From the NCBI GenBank assembly GCA_027924585.1, contig BSBM01000827.1:682001-746000 (forward strand): a stretch of 64,000 nucleotides of DNA, given 5' to 3'. The position numbers and the translations under genes are program-made. Positions 52,127 through 62,716 of the stretch are shown here, in pieces. Position 1 is the first letter of the stretch, and the number at the start of each line of letters is the position of its first letter. The notes under the pieces were generated by a model. It was given only the letters and a program-made list of their open reading frames with translations, did no database searches and was not told where the DNA came from. Source of the DNA: Larix kaempferi. Its lineage: Eukaryota > Streptophyta > Pinopsida > Pinales > Pinaceae.

Positions 52127-54029
52127 ATATTCCCTCCTTAGGAAGCAATGGTCTCCATTGCGTTAAATCCCTTATCATATGTCGAGCTGTGTGTCGAGTT
52201 GAGCTCTTGGTGCGACATTTGCTGAAGTGGAAAGGTTGCCTTACTTTGACATCTTCAGAGGGTTGTAATTGTTGTTGATGGATGCGCTGGAGCTGTTCAA
52301 CAGTTTTGGTTGTTGTGGTATCATTGGTATGCACCGGTGTGGATGGTTTCTTTTTGGAGGAGCACCTTGAATGCGTGGCCTTGCACTGTAGAGGTACCCG
52401 AATAGGTGATGCTGCACTAACTTTGTGTTTTTCTTGTTTCTGCTGAGTAGAAGGATAATATGCAGAGGTTGTGGATGTCTCTATGATCTGATGTTCACCT
52501 TTAGTGGCATTTGCGAATAGGGAAAATTTCTGAGTGTGGGAGATTATCTTCCTACCCTGCTTGGTTGGGGTAGGTGAAACTGTCTCTGGTATCTGATAGA
52601 GTTGTCCTCCCAAAGTGACAATAACAATGCGAGGTCGGGATTCATATACAGCATGACGCTTCCACATATATGGCTGTCCTAAGAGAACATCACATACTTC
52701 GAGTGGGGCCACATCACATAATACCTCATATTTGAAGGGCTTGATGCCATATGGTAGGTGACATTGGTGACTGACACCGATCCTTCGTCCTTGGCTTAGC
52801 CATCCAATGGTGTATGGTTGTGCATGTGGCTTTATTGGTAGATCCAATCTCTTGATGACTTCTTCTGAGATCAGGTTCTTCTGGCTGCCGCTGTCCACAA
52901 CAAAGTGTAGGGGAATTCCCTTCACCCACATCTTTGAGTGGAAAAGGCGCTCCTCTGCCTCTGACTCTTTAGGCTCCTCTGGATGAATCTATGTGGTGGC
53001 AACAACGACACTGGGTTCTGCATCAATGATCTGCTTCCCTTTTCGCGCGGCTGTGAAATTAGGTTCTGAGTCAGAATCGGAACTGGGATCTGATTCTGAA
53101 GCTTTGATCTCAGCCACCAATGACTGTTTTGAGCGACATTCATCAGTGTTGTGCCAGGGACTTTTGTGGAACTCGCACCACTTCCCGGTGTCCTTCTTTG
53201 TCTTTTCTTTACCCTTCTTCGCCTGTGGTTGGGACTGGTTGTCCTTTTCCTACCCCGTGCTTTGCGAGCTAGAGTTTCCCTTGCCCTGCTTCTGCGCAGG
53301 TCCGAAGTCACGCTTGTTCTTTTGTTGAAATTTCTGCTCACTTTTGACAGCATATCGATAGGCGGATCCGAGTGAAGAGATTTCCAGGAAATCCATCTCT
53401 GTTCGGATGTGACGGTGTAGGCCACTGCTATATTTCAGTACTAGGTGCCGCTCGGAGTCCTTGATACCTAGCTTTGTGCGCAAGGTATGAAATTTGTTGG
53501 TGTACTCCGACACCGTTTGGTCCCTCTCTTGATGCAGAATGGTCCATTTTGTGTACTGGTCATCATAGTTTCCAACAGGGTAATATTGTTCCTTGACGAC
53601 ATCTATAAAAGAGGCCCATGTGGGATTGGAATATTCAAACAATCCAGACTCATCTGATGAGTTTTGCTCACAATAAGTTTCCCACCAATTTTTGACATGG
53701 GGGACGGCCTTAAGGAGCGCAAAGATGATATTTTCCCTGTCAGAAAATTGGTGGACAGAGAAATACCCTTCTAGTAGATTCAACCATTTATCTAGAGCAT
53801 CGGCATCGATTTGGCCTTCAAATAAAGGGATATCAAAATTAACTTGTACCTTGAAGGGAGTCGTATCTCCGAAATGGCTGCTCGTTGAGGGTGCATTTGC
53901 CGCTGTTGGCATGCGTTGAAAGATTTGGGCGAAATTATCCATCATCTCGTTCCTTTGTCGCGCGAGGGCTTCCTCGAGCAACAACTTAATAGGATCTACT
54001 GCTCCGTCATCTCTCTTTTCTTCCGCCAT
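52050..54029 (-). pseudogene. gag: F unit 1 Gag-protease polyprotein (two in-frame stops)
   Basis: From ATG at 54029 one frame of about 659 codons runs into LTR 1. Gag: FKVQVNFDIPLFEGQIDADA and YFSVHQFSDREN, then WASFIDVVKEQYYPVG and TKWTILHQERDQTVSEYTNK, typical plant gypsy capsid sequence. A CHHC-type knuckle WCEFHKSPWHNTDEC follows. The protease has FVVDSGSQKNLISEEVIKRL and EVCDVLLGQPYMWKRHA. A Lys/Thr/Gln-rich tail of about 230 residues replaces the polymerase region and ends inside the LTR. TAG stops lie at about 53247 and 52990. Confidence 0.88.
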
Positions 54030-54147
54030 GGGAGGTCGTTTGGGGCGGCGAGAGTGGTCTTCCCCAAGTGAAACTAGTTTGAGACCCAACTCTCTGTATC
54101 TTGACCTCGTCGGGGACATGTACCGAGAAACAATCAAAGAGCAAACC

Positions 54148-54159
54148 GCTCTGATACCA
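54148..54159 (-). promoter_or_regulatory. Primer-binding site of F unit 1 (repeated in every unit)
   Basis: TGGTATCAGAGC one base after the LTR end on the minus strand, matching initiator methionine tRNA. Equivalent sites lie just left of the LTRs at 56810, 59452 and 62105. Unit 2 has GATCGG where the others have GAGCGG, one mismatch. Confidence 0.88.
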
Positions 54160-54160
54160 C

Positions 54161-54778
54161 TGAACCGGATTTCTGTGGGAACGAAACAAAAGATAGCATA
54201 TACAGAATCATATAGATAGATATATTGCAAGAACACAATGATACAGTAAACACATATTCTATTAAATTGCAGAAATAGAACAGACTGTAAAATACAATAG
54301 CTGGAATGGTGGTAGCTATCTCTGAGTAGAGATGTGGCCGCTATGCTCATTCGTGCCAAGATGAATACAAAGAGAGGCCAAAAGGGCCTATTTATCATAA
54401 GCATGAGGGAAAGAATCCCAAACATCTAAAAACCTAACCTTAGAAGATGAACCATCATAAATTTTGCGGCCCCAAGGTGGTTAGTTGAACAGTCAATTTT
54501 CCGGGGTCATAACTTTTGCATACGATCTCCGTTTGGGGCGCTCGGTAGCCCGTTGGAAAGGTCTATCCGAGATTTACAACTTTCGCCTAGGCCCAAATGC
54601 ATGCCTTTGGCAGCTATTTAGCCCCCGAATTATCAAAAAATGTCGTTTAGGGCCTCAAAACGGCTTCGGAAGTTCAGGACCCAAAAAACTGCTAAAAATA
54701 GTAATTTTCCAAAATTGTCGGAAGACTGTTTTGAGCCAGTTGGAGGAGGTGGGCCGCCACCGATATCCAACTGGATCA
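54161..54778 (-). repeat. F LTR 2, type b
   Basis: 618 bp. Type b variants: TGAACCGG terminus, TTTCTGTGG, ATAGATAGATATATT, CTTTCGCCTAGG. Confidence 0.93.
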
Positions 54779-56678
54779 ATCTTCCCTCCTTAGGAAGCAA
54801 TGGTCTCCATTGTGTTAAATTCCTTATCATATGTCGAGCTGTGTGTCGAGTTGAGGTCTTGGTGCGACATTTGCTGAAGTGGAAAGGTTGCCTTACTTTG
54901 ACATCTTTAGAGGCTTGTAATTGTTGTTGATGGATGCGCTGGAGCTGTTCAACAGTTTTGGTTGTTGTGGTATCCTTGGTATGCACCGGTGTGGATGGTT
55001 TCTTTTTGGAGGAGCACCTTGAATGCGTGGCCTTGCACTATAGAGGTACCCAAATAGGTGATGCTGCACTAACTTTGTGTTTTTCTTGTTTCTGCTGATT
55101 AGAAGGATAATCTGCAGAGGTTGTGGATGTCTCTATGATCTGATGTTCACCTTTAGTGGCATTTGCGAATAGGGAAAATTTCCCAGTGTGGGAGATTATC
55201 TTCCTGCCCTGCTTGGTTGGGGTAGGTAAAACTGTCTCTGGTATCCGATAGAGTTGTCCTCCTAAAGTGACAATGACACTGCGAGGTCGGGATTCATATA
55301 CAGCATGACGCTTTCACATAAATGGCTGTCCTAAGAGAACATCACATACTTAGAGTGGGGCCACATCACATAATACCTCATCTTTGAAGGGCTTGATGCC
55401 ATATGGTAGGCGACATTGGTGACTGACACCGATCCTTCGTCCTTGGCTTAGCCATCCAATGGTGTATTGTTGTGCGTGTGGCGTTATTGGTAGATCCAAT
55501 CTCTTGATGACTTCTTCTGAGATCAGGTTCTTCTGGCTGCAACTGTCCACAACAAAGTGTAGGGGAATTCCCTTCACCCACATCTGTGAGTGGAAAAGGC
55601 GCTCCTCTGCCTCTGACTCTTCAGGCTCCTCTGGCTGAATCTGTGTGGTGGCAACAATGACACTGGGTTCTGCATCAATGATATGCTTCCGTTTTCGCGT
55701 GGCTGTGAAATTAGGTTCTGAGTCAAAATCGGAACTGGGATCTGATTCTGAAGCTTTGATCTCAGCCACCAATGACTGTTTTGAGCGACATTCATCAGTG
55801 TTGTGCCAGGGACGTTTTTGGAACTCACACCACTTCTCGGTGTCCTTTGTCATTTCTTTACCCTTCTTCACCTGTGGTTGGGACTGGTTGTCCTTTTCTT
55901 GCCCCGTGCTCTATGAGCTAGAGTTTCCCTTGCCCTGCTTCTGCGAAGGTCCGAAGTCACGCTTGTTCTTTTGCGGAAATTTCTGCTCAATTTCGACAGC
56001 ATATCGATAGGCGGATCCGAGTGAAGATATTTCAAGGAAATCCATCTCTGTTCAGATGTACTGGTGTAGGCCACTACGATGTTTCAGTACTAGGTGCTGC
56101 TCGGAGTCCTTGATATCTAGATTTGTACGCAAGGTATGAAATTTGTAGGTGTACTCCGACACCGTTTGGTCCCTCTCTTGATGCAGAATGGTCCATTTTG
56201 TGTACTGGTCATCATAGTTTCCAACAGGGTCATATTGTTCCTTGACGACATCTATAAAAGAGGCCCAAGTGGGATTGGAATATTCAAACAATCCAGACTC
56301 GTCTGATGAGTTTTGCTCACAATAAGTTTCCCACCAATTTTTGACATGGGGGACGACCTTAAGGAGCGCAAAGATGATCTTTTCCCTGTCGGAAAATTGG
56401 TGGATAGAGAAATACCATTCTAGTAGATTCAACCATTTATCTAGAGCATCGGCTTCAATTTGGCCTTCAAATAAAGGGATATCAAAATTAACTTGTACCT
56501 TGAAGGGAGTCGTATCTCCGAAATGGCTGCTCGTTGAGGGTGCATTTGCCGCTGTTGGCATGCGTTGAAGGATTTGGTCGAAATTATCCATCATCTCGTT
56601 CCTCTGTCGCGCGAGGGCTTCCTCGAGCAACAACTTGATTGGATCTACTGCTCCGTCGTCTCTCTTTTCTTCCGCCAT
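54633..56678 (-). pseudogene. gag: F unit 2 Gag-protease polyprotein
   Basis: It has the same layout as unit 1, with ATG at 56678. Stops lie at the IRTEMD position (about 56050, CGA-type codon changed), just before the STGQEKDN segment (about 55915), at APL-stop-VCDVLL (about 55350) and in the tail. The knuckle reads WCEFQKRPWHNTDEC, so the first His is lost to Gln. The protease reads FVVDSCSQKNLISEEVIKRL, with Cys in place of the catalytic-motif Gly. Both changes would impair function. Confidence 0.88.
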
Positions 56679-56809
56679 GGGAGGCCGTTTGGGGCGGCGA
56701 GAGTGGTCTTCCCCAAGTGAAACTAGTTCGAGACCCAACTGTCTGTATCCTGATCTCGTTGGGGACATGCACCGAGAAACAATCAAAGAGCAGACCGATC
56801 TGATACCAC

Positions 56810-57417
56810 TGATCCGGATTTATGTGGGAACGAAAGAAAAGATAGCATATAAAGAGATATATTGCAAGAACACAATGATACAGTAAACACATATTCTATT
56901 AAATAGCAGAAATAGAATAGACTGTAAAATACAATAGCTGGAATGGTGGTAGCTATCTCTGAGAAGAGATGTGGCCGCTATGCTCATTCATGCCAAGATG
57001 AATACAAAGAGAGGCCGAAAGGGCCTATTTATCATAATCATGAGGGAAAGAATCCCAAACATCCAAAAACCTAACCCTAGAAGATGAACCATCATAAAGT
57101 TTGCGGCCCCAAGGTGGTTAGTTGAACAGTCAACTTCTCGGGGTCATAACTTTTGCATACGATCTCCGTTTGGGGCGCTCGGTAGCCCGTTGGAAAGGTC
57201 TATCCGAGATTTACAACTTTCAAATGGGACCAAATGCATGATGTTGGCAACCATTTGGTCCCCCGAATCGCCAAAAAATGTCGTTTAGGGCCTCAAAACA
57301 GCTTCGGAAGTTCAGGACCCAAAAAACTGCTAAAAAATAGTAATTTTCCAAAATTGCCGGAAGACTGTTTTGAGCCAGTTGGACGAGGTGGGCCGCCACC
57401 GATATCCACCTGGATCA
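56810..57417 (-). repeat. F LTR 3, type a
   Basis: 608 bp with the type a variants TGATCCGG, TTTATGTGG and CTTTCAAATGGG. It lacks about 10 bases present in LTR 1 near the start. Confidence 0.93.
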
Positions 57418-59380
57418 ATCTTCCCTCCTTAGGAAGCAATGGTCTCCATTGCGTTAAATCCCTTATCATATGTCGAGCTGTGTGTCGAGTTGAGCTCTTG
57501 GTGCGACATTTGCTGAAGTTGAAAGGTTGCCTTACTTTGACATCTTCAGAGGGTTGTAATTGTTGTTGATGGATGCGCTGGAGCTGTTCAACAGTTTTGG
57601 TTGTTGTGGTATCCTTGGTATGCACCGGTGTGGATGGTTTCTTTTTGGAGGAGCACCTTGAATGCGTGGCCTTGCACTGTAGAGGTACCCGAATAGGTGA
57701 TGCTGCACTGACTTTGTGTTTTTCTTGTTTCTGCTGAGTAGAAGGATAATCTGCAGAGGTTGTGGATGTCTCTATGATCTGATGTTCACCTTCAGTGGCA
57801 TTTGCGAATAGGGAAAATTTCCCAGTGTGGGAGATTATCTTCCTTCCTTTCTTGGTTGGGGTAGGTGAAACTGTCTCTGGTATCCGATAGAGTTGTCCAC
57901 CCAAAGTGACAATGACACTGCGAGGTCGGGATTCATATACAGCATGACGCTTCCACATATATGGTTGTCCTAAGAGAACATCACATACTTCGAGTGGGGC
58001 CACATCACACAATACCTCATCTTTGAAGGGCTTGATGCCATATGGTAGGCGACATTGGTGACTGACACCGATCCTTCGTTCTTGGCTTAGCCATCCAATG
58101 GTGTATGGTTGTGCGTGTGGCGTTATTGGTAGATCCAATCTCTTGATGACTTCTTCTGAGATCAGGTGCTTCTGGATGCCGCTGTCCGCAACAAAGTGTA
58201 GGGGAATTCCCTTCACCCACATCTGTGAGTGGAAAAGGCACTCCTATGCCTCTGAATCTTCAGGCTCCTCTGGCTGAATCTGTGTGGTGGCAACAACGGC
58301 ACTGGGTTCTGCATCAATGATCTGCTTCCCTTTTCGAGCGGCTGTGAAATTAGGTTCTGAGTCAGAATCAGAACTAGGATCTGATTACGAAGCTTTGATC
58401 TCAGCCACCAATGACTGTTTTGAGCGACATTCATCAGTGTTGTGCTAGGGACTTTTGTGGAACTCGCACCACTTCCCGGTGTCCTTCTTTGTCTTTTCTT
58501 TACCCTTCTTCGCTTGTGGTTTGGACTAGTTGTCCTTTTACTACCCCATGCTCTGTGAGCTAGAGTTTCCCTTGCCCTGCTTATGCGCAGGTTCGAAGTC
58601 ACGTTTGTTCTTTTGCTGAAATTTCTGCTCAATTTTGACAGCATATCGATAGGCGGATCCGAGTGAAGAGTTTTCCAGGAAATCCATCTTTGTTCGGATG
58701 TACCGGTGTAGGCCACTACGATATTTCAGTACTAGGTGCCGCTCGGAGTCCTTGATACCTAGCTTTGTGCGCAAGGTATGAAATTTGTTGGTGTACTCCG
58801 ACACTGTTTGGTCCCTCTCTTGATGCAGAATGGTCCATTTTGTGTACTGGTCATCATAGTTTCCAACAGGGTAATATTGTTCCTTGACGACATCTATAAA
58901 AGAGGCCCAAGTGGGATTGGAATATTCAAACAATCCAGACTCGTCTGATGAGTTTTGCTCACAATAAGTTTCCCACCAATTTTTGACATGGGGGACGGCC
59001 TTAAGAAGCGCAAAGATGATCTTTTCCCTGTCGGAAAATTGGTGGACAGAGAAATACCCTTCTAGTAGATTCAACCATTTATCTAGAGCATCGCCATCGA
59101 TTTGGCCTTCAAATAAAGGGATATCAAAATTAACTTGTACCTTGAAGGGAGTCGTATCTCCGAAATTGCTGCTCGTTGAGGGTGCATTTGCCGTTGTTGG
59201 CATGCGTTGAAGGATTTGGGCGAAATTATCCATCATCTCGTAACTCTGTCGCGCGAGGGCTTCCTCAAGCAACAACTTGATAGGATCTGCTGCTCCGTCG
59301 TCTCTCTTTTCTTCCGCGATGGGAGGCCGTTTGGGGCGGTGAGAGTGGTCTTCCCCAAGTGAAACTAGTTCGAGACCCAA
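57293..59380 (-). pseudogene. gag: F unit 3 Gag-protease polyprotein, start codon lost
   Basis: It matches the other units, but the usual first Met is Ile (PPIAEEKRDD), so only an upstream frame beginning near 59380 stays open. Gag is open to about 58541, then several stops lie around the SMG-KDN segment and inside the knuckle (KSP-stop-HNTDEC). The protease has FVADSGIQKHLISEEVIKRL, keeping D-S-G. The tail is intact and runs into LTR 3. Confidence 0.88.
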
Positions 59381-59451
59381 CTCTCTGTATCATGACCTCG
59401 TCGGGGACATGCATCGAGAAACAATCAAAGAGTAGACCGCTCTGATACCAC

Positions 59452-60070
59452 TGAACCGAATTTCTGTGGGAACGAAACAAAATATAGCATATACATAATC
59501 ATATAGATAGATATATTGCAAGAACACAATGATACAGTAAACACATATTCTATTGAATAGCAGAAATAGAACAGACTGTAAAATACAATAGCTGGAATGG
59601 TGGTAGCTATCTCTGAGAAAAGATGTGGCCGCTATGCTCATTCGTGCCAAGATGAATACAAAGAGAGGCCGAAAGGGCCTATTTATCATAAGCATGAGGG
59701 AAAGAATCCCAAACATCCAAAAACCTAACCCTAGAAGATGAACCGTTATAAAGTTTGCGGCCCCAAGGTGGTTAGTTGAACAGTCAACTTCCCGGGGTCA
59801 TAACTTTTGCATACGATCTCCGTTTGGGGCGCTCGGTAGCCCGTTGGAAAGGTCTATCCGAGATTTACAACTTTCGACTAGGTCGAAAAGCATGCCATTG
59901 GCAACCATTTGGTCCCCTGAATCACCAAAAAATGTCGTTTAGGGCCTCAAAACGGCTCCGGAAGTTCAGGATCCGAAAAACTGCTAAAAATAGTAATTTT
60001 CCAAAATTGTCGGAAGACTGTTTTGAGCCAGTTGGACGAGGTGGGCCGCCACCGATATCCACATGGATCA
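59452..60070 (-). repeat. F LTR 4, type b
   Basis: 619 bp with type b variants: TGAACCGA terminus, TTTCTGTGG, ATAGATAGATATATT, CTTTCGACTAGG. Confidence 0.93.
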
Positions 60071-61973
60071 ATCTTCCCTCCTTATGAAGCAATGGTCTCC
60101 ATTGTGTTAAATCCCTTATCATATGTCGAGCTGTGTGTTGAGTTGAGCTCTTGGTGCGACATTTGCTGAAGTGGAAAGGTTGCCTTACTTTGACATCTTC
60201 AGAGGGTTGTAATTGTTGTTGATGGATGCACTGGAGCTGTTCAACAGTTTTGGTTGTTGTGGTATCCTTGGTATGCACCTGTGTGGATGGTTTATTTTTG
60301 GAGGAGCACCTTGAATGCGTGGCCTTGCACTGTAGAGGTTCCCGAATAGGTGATGCTGCACTAACTTTGTGTTTTTCTTGTTTTTGCTGAGTAGAAGGAT
60401 AATCTGCAGAGGTTGTGGATGTCTCTATGATCTGATGTTCACCTTTAGTGGCATTTGCGAATAGGAAAAATTTCCTAGTGTGGGAGATTATCTTCCTTCC
60501 CTGCTTGGTTAGGGTAGGTGAAACTGTCGCTGGTATCCGATAGAGTTGTCCTCCCAAAGTGACAATGACACTGCGAGGTCGGGATTCATATACAGCATGA
60601 CGCTTTCACATATATGGCTGTCCTAAGAGAACATCACATACTTCGAGTGGGGCCATATCACACAATACCTCATCTTTGAAGGGCTTGATGCCATATGGTA
60701 GGCGACATTGGTGACTGACACCGATACTTCGTCCTTGGCTTAGCCATCCAATGGTGTATGGTTGTGGGTGTGGCGTTATTGGTAGATCCAATCTCTTGAT
60801 GACTTCTTCTAAGATCAGGTTCTTCTGGCTACCGCTGTCCACAACAAAGTGTAGGGGAATTCCCTTCACCCACATCTTTGAGTGGAAAAGGCGCTCCTCT
60901 GCCTCTGACTGTTCAGGCTCCTCTGGCTGAATCTGTGTGGTGGCAACAACGACATTGGGTTCTGCATCAATGATCTGCTTCCCTTTTCGCGTGGCTGTGA
61001 AATTAGGTTCTGAGTTAGAATCGGAACTGGTATTTGATTCTGAAGCTTTGATCTCAGCCACCAATGACTGTTTTGAGCGACATTTATCAGTGTTGTGGCA
61101 GGGACTTTTGTGGAACTCGCACCACTTCCCGGTGTCCATCTTTGTCTTTTCTTTACCCTTCTTCACCTGTGGTTGGGACTGGTTGTCCTTTTCCTGCCCC
61201 GTGCTCTGCGAGCTAGAGTTTCCCTTGCCCTGCTTCTGCGCAGGTCCGAAGTCACGCTTGTTCTTTTGCTGAAATTTCTGCTCAATTTCGACAGCATATC
61301 GATAGGCGGATCCGAGTGAAGAGATTTCCAGGAAATCCATCTCTGTTCAGATGTATCGGTGTAGGCCATTGCGATATTTCAGTACTAGGTGCCGCTCGGA
61401 GTCCTTGATACCTAGCTTTGTGGGCAAGGTATGAAATTTGTTGGTGTACTCCGACACCGTTTGGTCCCTCTCTTGATGCAGAATGGTCCATTTTGTGTAC
61501 TGGTCATCATAGTTTCCAACAGGGTAATATTGTTCCTTGACGACATCTATAAAATAGGCCCAAGTGGGATTGGAATATTCAAACAATCCAGACTTGTCTG
61601 ATGAGTTTTGCTCACAATAAGTTTCCCACCAATTTTTGACATGGGGGACGGCCATAAGGAGCGCAAAGATGATCTTTTCCCTGTCGGAAAATTGGTGGAC
61701 AGAGAAATACCCTTCTAGTAGATTCGACCATTTATCTAGAGCATGAGCATCGATTTGGCCTTCAAATAAAGGGATATCAATATTAACTTGTACCTTGAAG
61801 GGAGTCGTATCTCTGAAATGGCTGCTCGTTGAAGCTGCATTTGCCGCTGTTGGCATGCGTTGAAGGATTTGGGCGAAATTATCCATCATCTCGTTCCTCT
61901 ATCGCGCGAGGGCTTCCTCGAGCAACAACTTGATAGGATCTACTGCTCCATCGTCTCTCTTTTCTTCCGCCAT
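59922..61973 (-). pseudogene. gag: F unit 4 Gag-protease polyprotein
   Basis: ATG at 61973. Stops at ALAR-stop-RNEMM (about 61896), at I-stop-TEMD (about 61343) and at YM-stop-KRHAV (about 60605). Between the last two the frame is open for 244 codons through STGQEKDNQSQ, the knuckle WCEFHKSPCHNTDKC and the protease FVVDSGSQKNLILEEVIKRL, which makes this the best reference copy for the middle of the protein. The tail is open to 59922 inside LTR 4. Confidence 0.88.
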
Positions 61974-62104
61974 GGGAGGCCGTTTGGGGCGGCGAGAGTG
62001 GTCTTCCCCAAGTGAAACTAGTTCGAGACCCAACTCTCTGTATCCTGACCTCGTCGGGGACATGCACCAAGAAACAATCAAAGAGTAGACCGCTCTGATA
62101 CCAC

Positions 62105-62711
62105 TGATCCGGATTTATGTGGGAACGAAATAAAAGATAGCATATACAGAGATATATTGCAAGAACACAATGATACAGTAAACACATATTCTATTAAATA
62201 GCAGAAATAGAACAGACTGTAAAATACAATAGCTGGAATGGTGGTAGCTATCTTTGAGAAGAGATGTGGCCGCTATGCTCATTCGTGCCAAGATGAATAC
62301 AAAGAGAGGCCGATAGGGCCTATTTATCATAAGCATGAGTGAAAGAATCCCAAACATCCAAAAACCTAACTGTAGAAGATGAACTGTCATAAAGTTTGCG
62401 GCCCCAAGGTGGTTAGTTGAACAGTCAACTTCCCGGGGTCATAACTTTTGCATACGATCTCCGTTTGGGGCACTCGGTAGCCCTTTGGAAAGGTCTATCC
62501 GAGATTTACAACTTTCAATTGGGCCCAAATGCATGCTGTTGGCAATTATTTGGTCCCTCGAATCACCAAAAAATGTCGTTCAGGGCCTCAAAATGGCTCG
62601 GGAAGTTCAGGACCCGAAAAACTGCTAAAAATAGTAATTTTCCAAAATTGCCGTAAGACTGTTTTGAGCCAGTTGGAGGAGGTGGGCCGCCATCGATATC
62701 CACCTGGATCA
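62105..62711 (-). repeat. F LTR 5 (outer, 5' LTR), type a
   Basis: 607 bp with type a variants TGATCCGG, TTTATGTGG and CTTTCAATTGGG. A GATAAATAGG TATA-like box on the minus strand is at about 62320-62329. As the first LTR in the reading direction it would drive the array. Confidence 0.93.
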
Positions 62712-62716
62712 GCTTT
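62712..62716. repeat. Target-site duplication of F, right
   Basis: GCTTT, identical to 51503-51507. Confidence 0.9.

Larger units (their letters stand above)
51508..62711 (-). mobile_element. Retrotransposon array F: five LTRs and four gag/protease interiors in tandem
   Basis: Five LTRs of 607-619 bp alternate with four interiors of 2031-2034 bp, all in the same minus-strand orientation and with period 2642-2653 bp. Outer flanks are a perfect GCTTT duplication, with TGATCC...GGATCA termini. Interior junctions have no target duplications: each LTR joins a primer site on one side and a polypurine tract on the other. So this is one insertion that expanded by recombination between LTRs, or a multimer that inserted whole. 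No interior has RT, RNase H or integrase. LTR and interior subtypes alternate along the array. Confidence 0.95.

Noticed and set aside
51832-52278. Plus-strand frame beginning MNSQLPGV, repeated in all F units (also at 54485, 59776 and 62417)
   Set aside because: It lies in the LTR and continues antisense to the Gag-protease tail. Its repetition reflects the repeated LTR, not a separate gene.
52993-53328. Plus-strand Cys/Leu-rich frame repeated at 55645 and 60937
   Set aside because: Antisense to the knuckle region of the F polyprotein; repeated because the units are repeated.
51508-62711. Integrated plant pararetrovirus
   Set aside because: The units have true LTRs with target duplications, a primer site and a polypurine tract, and no movement protein or RT, so they are LTR retroelements.
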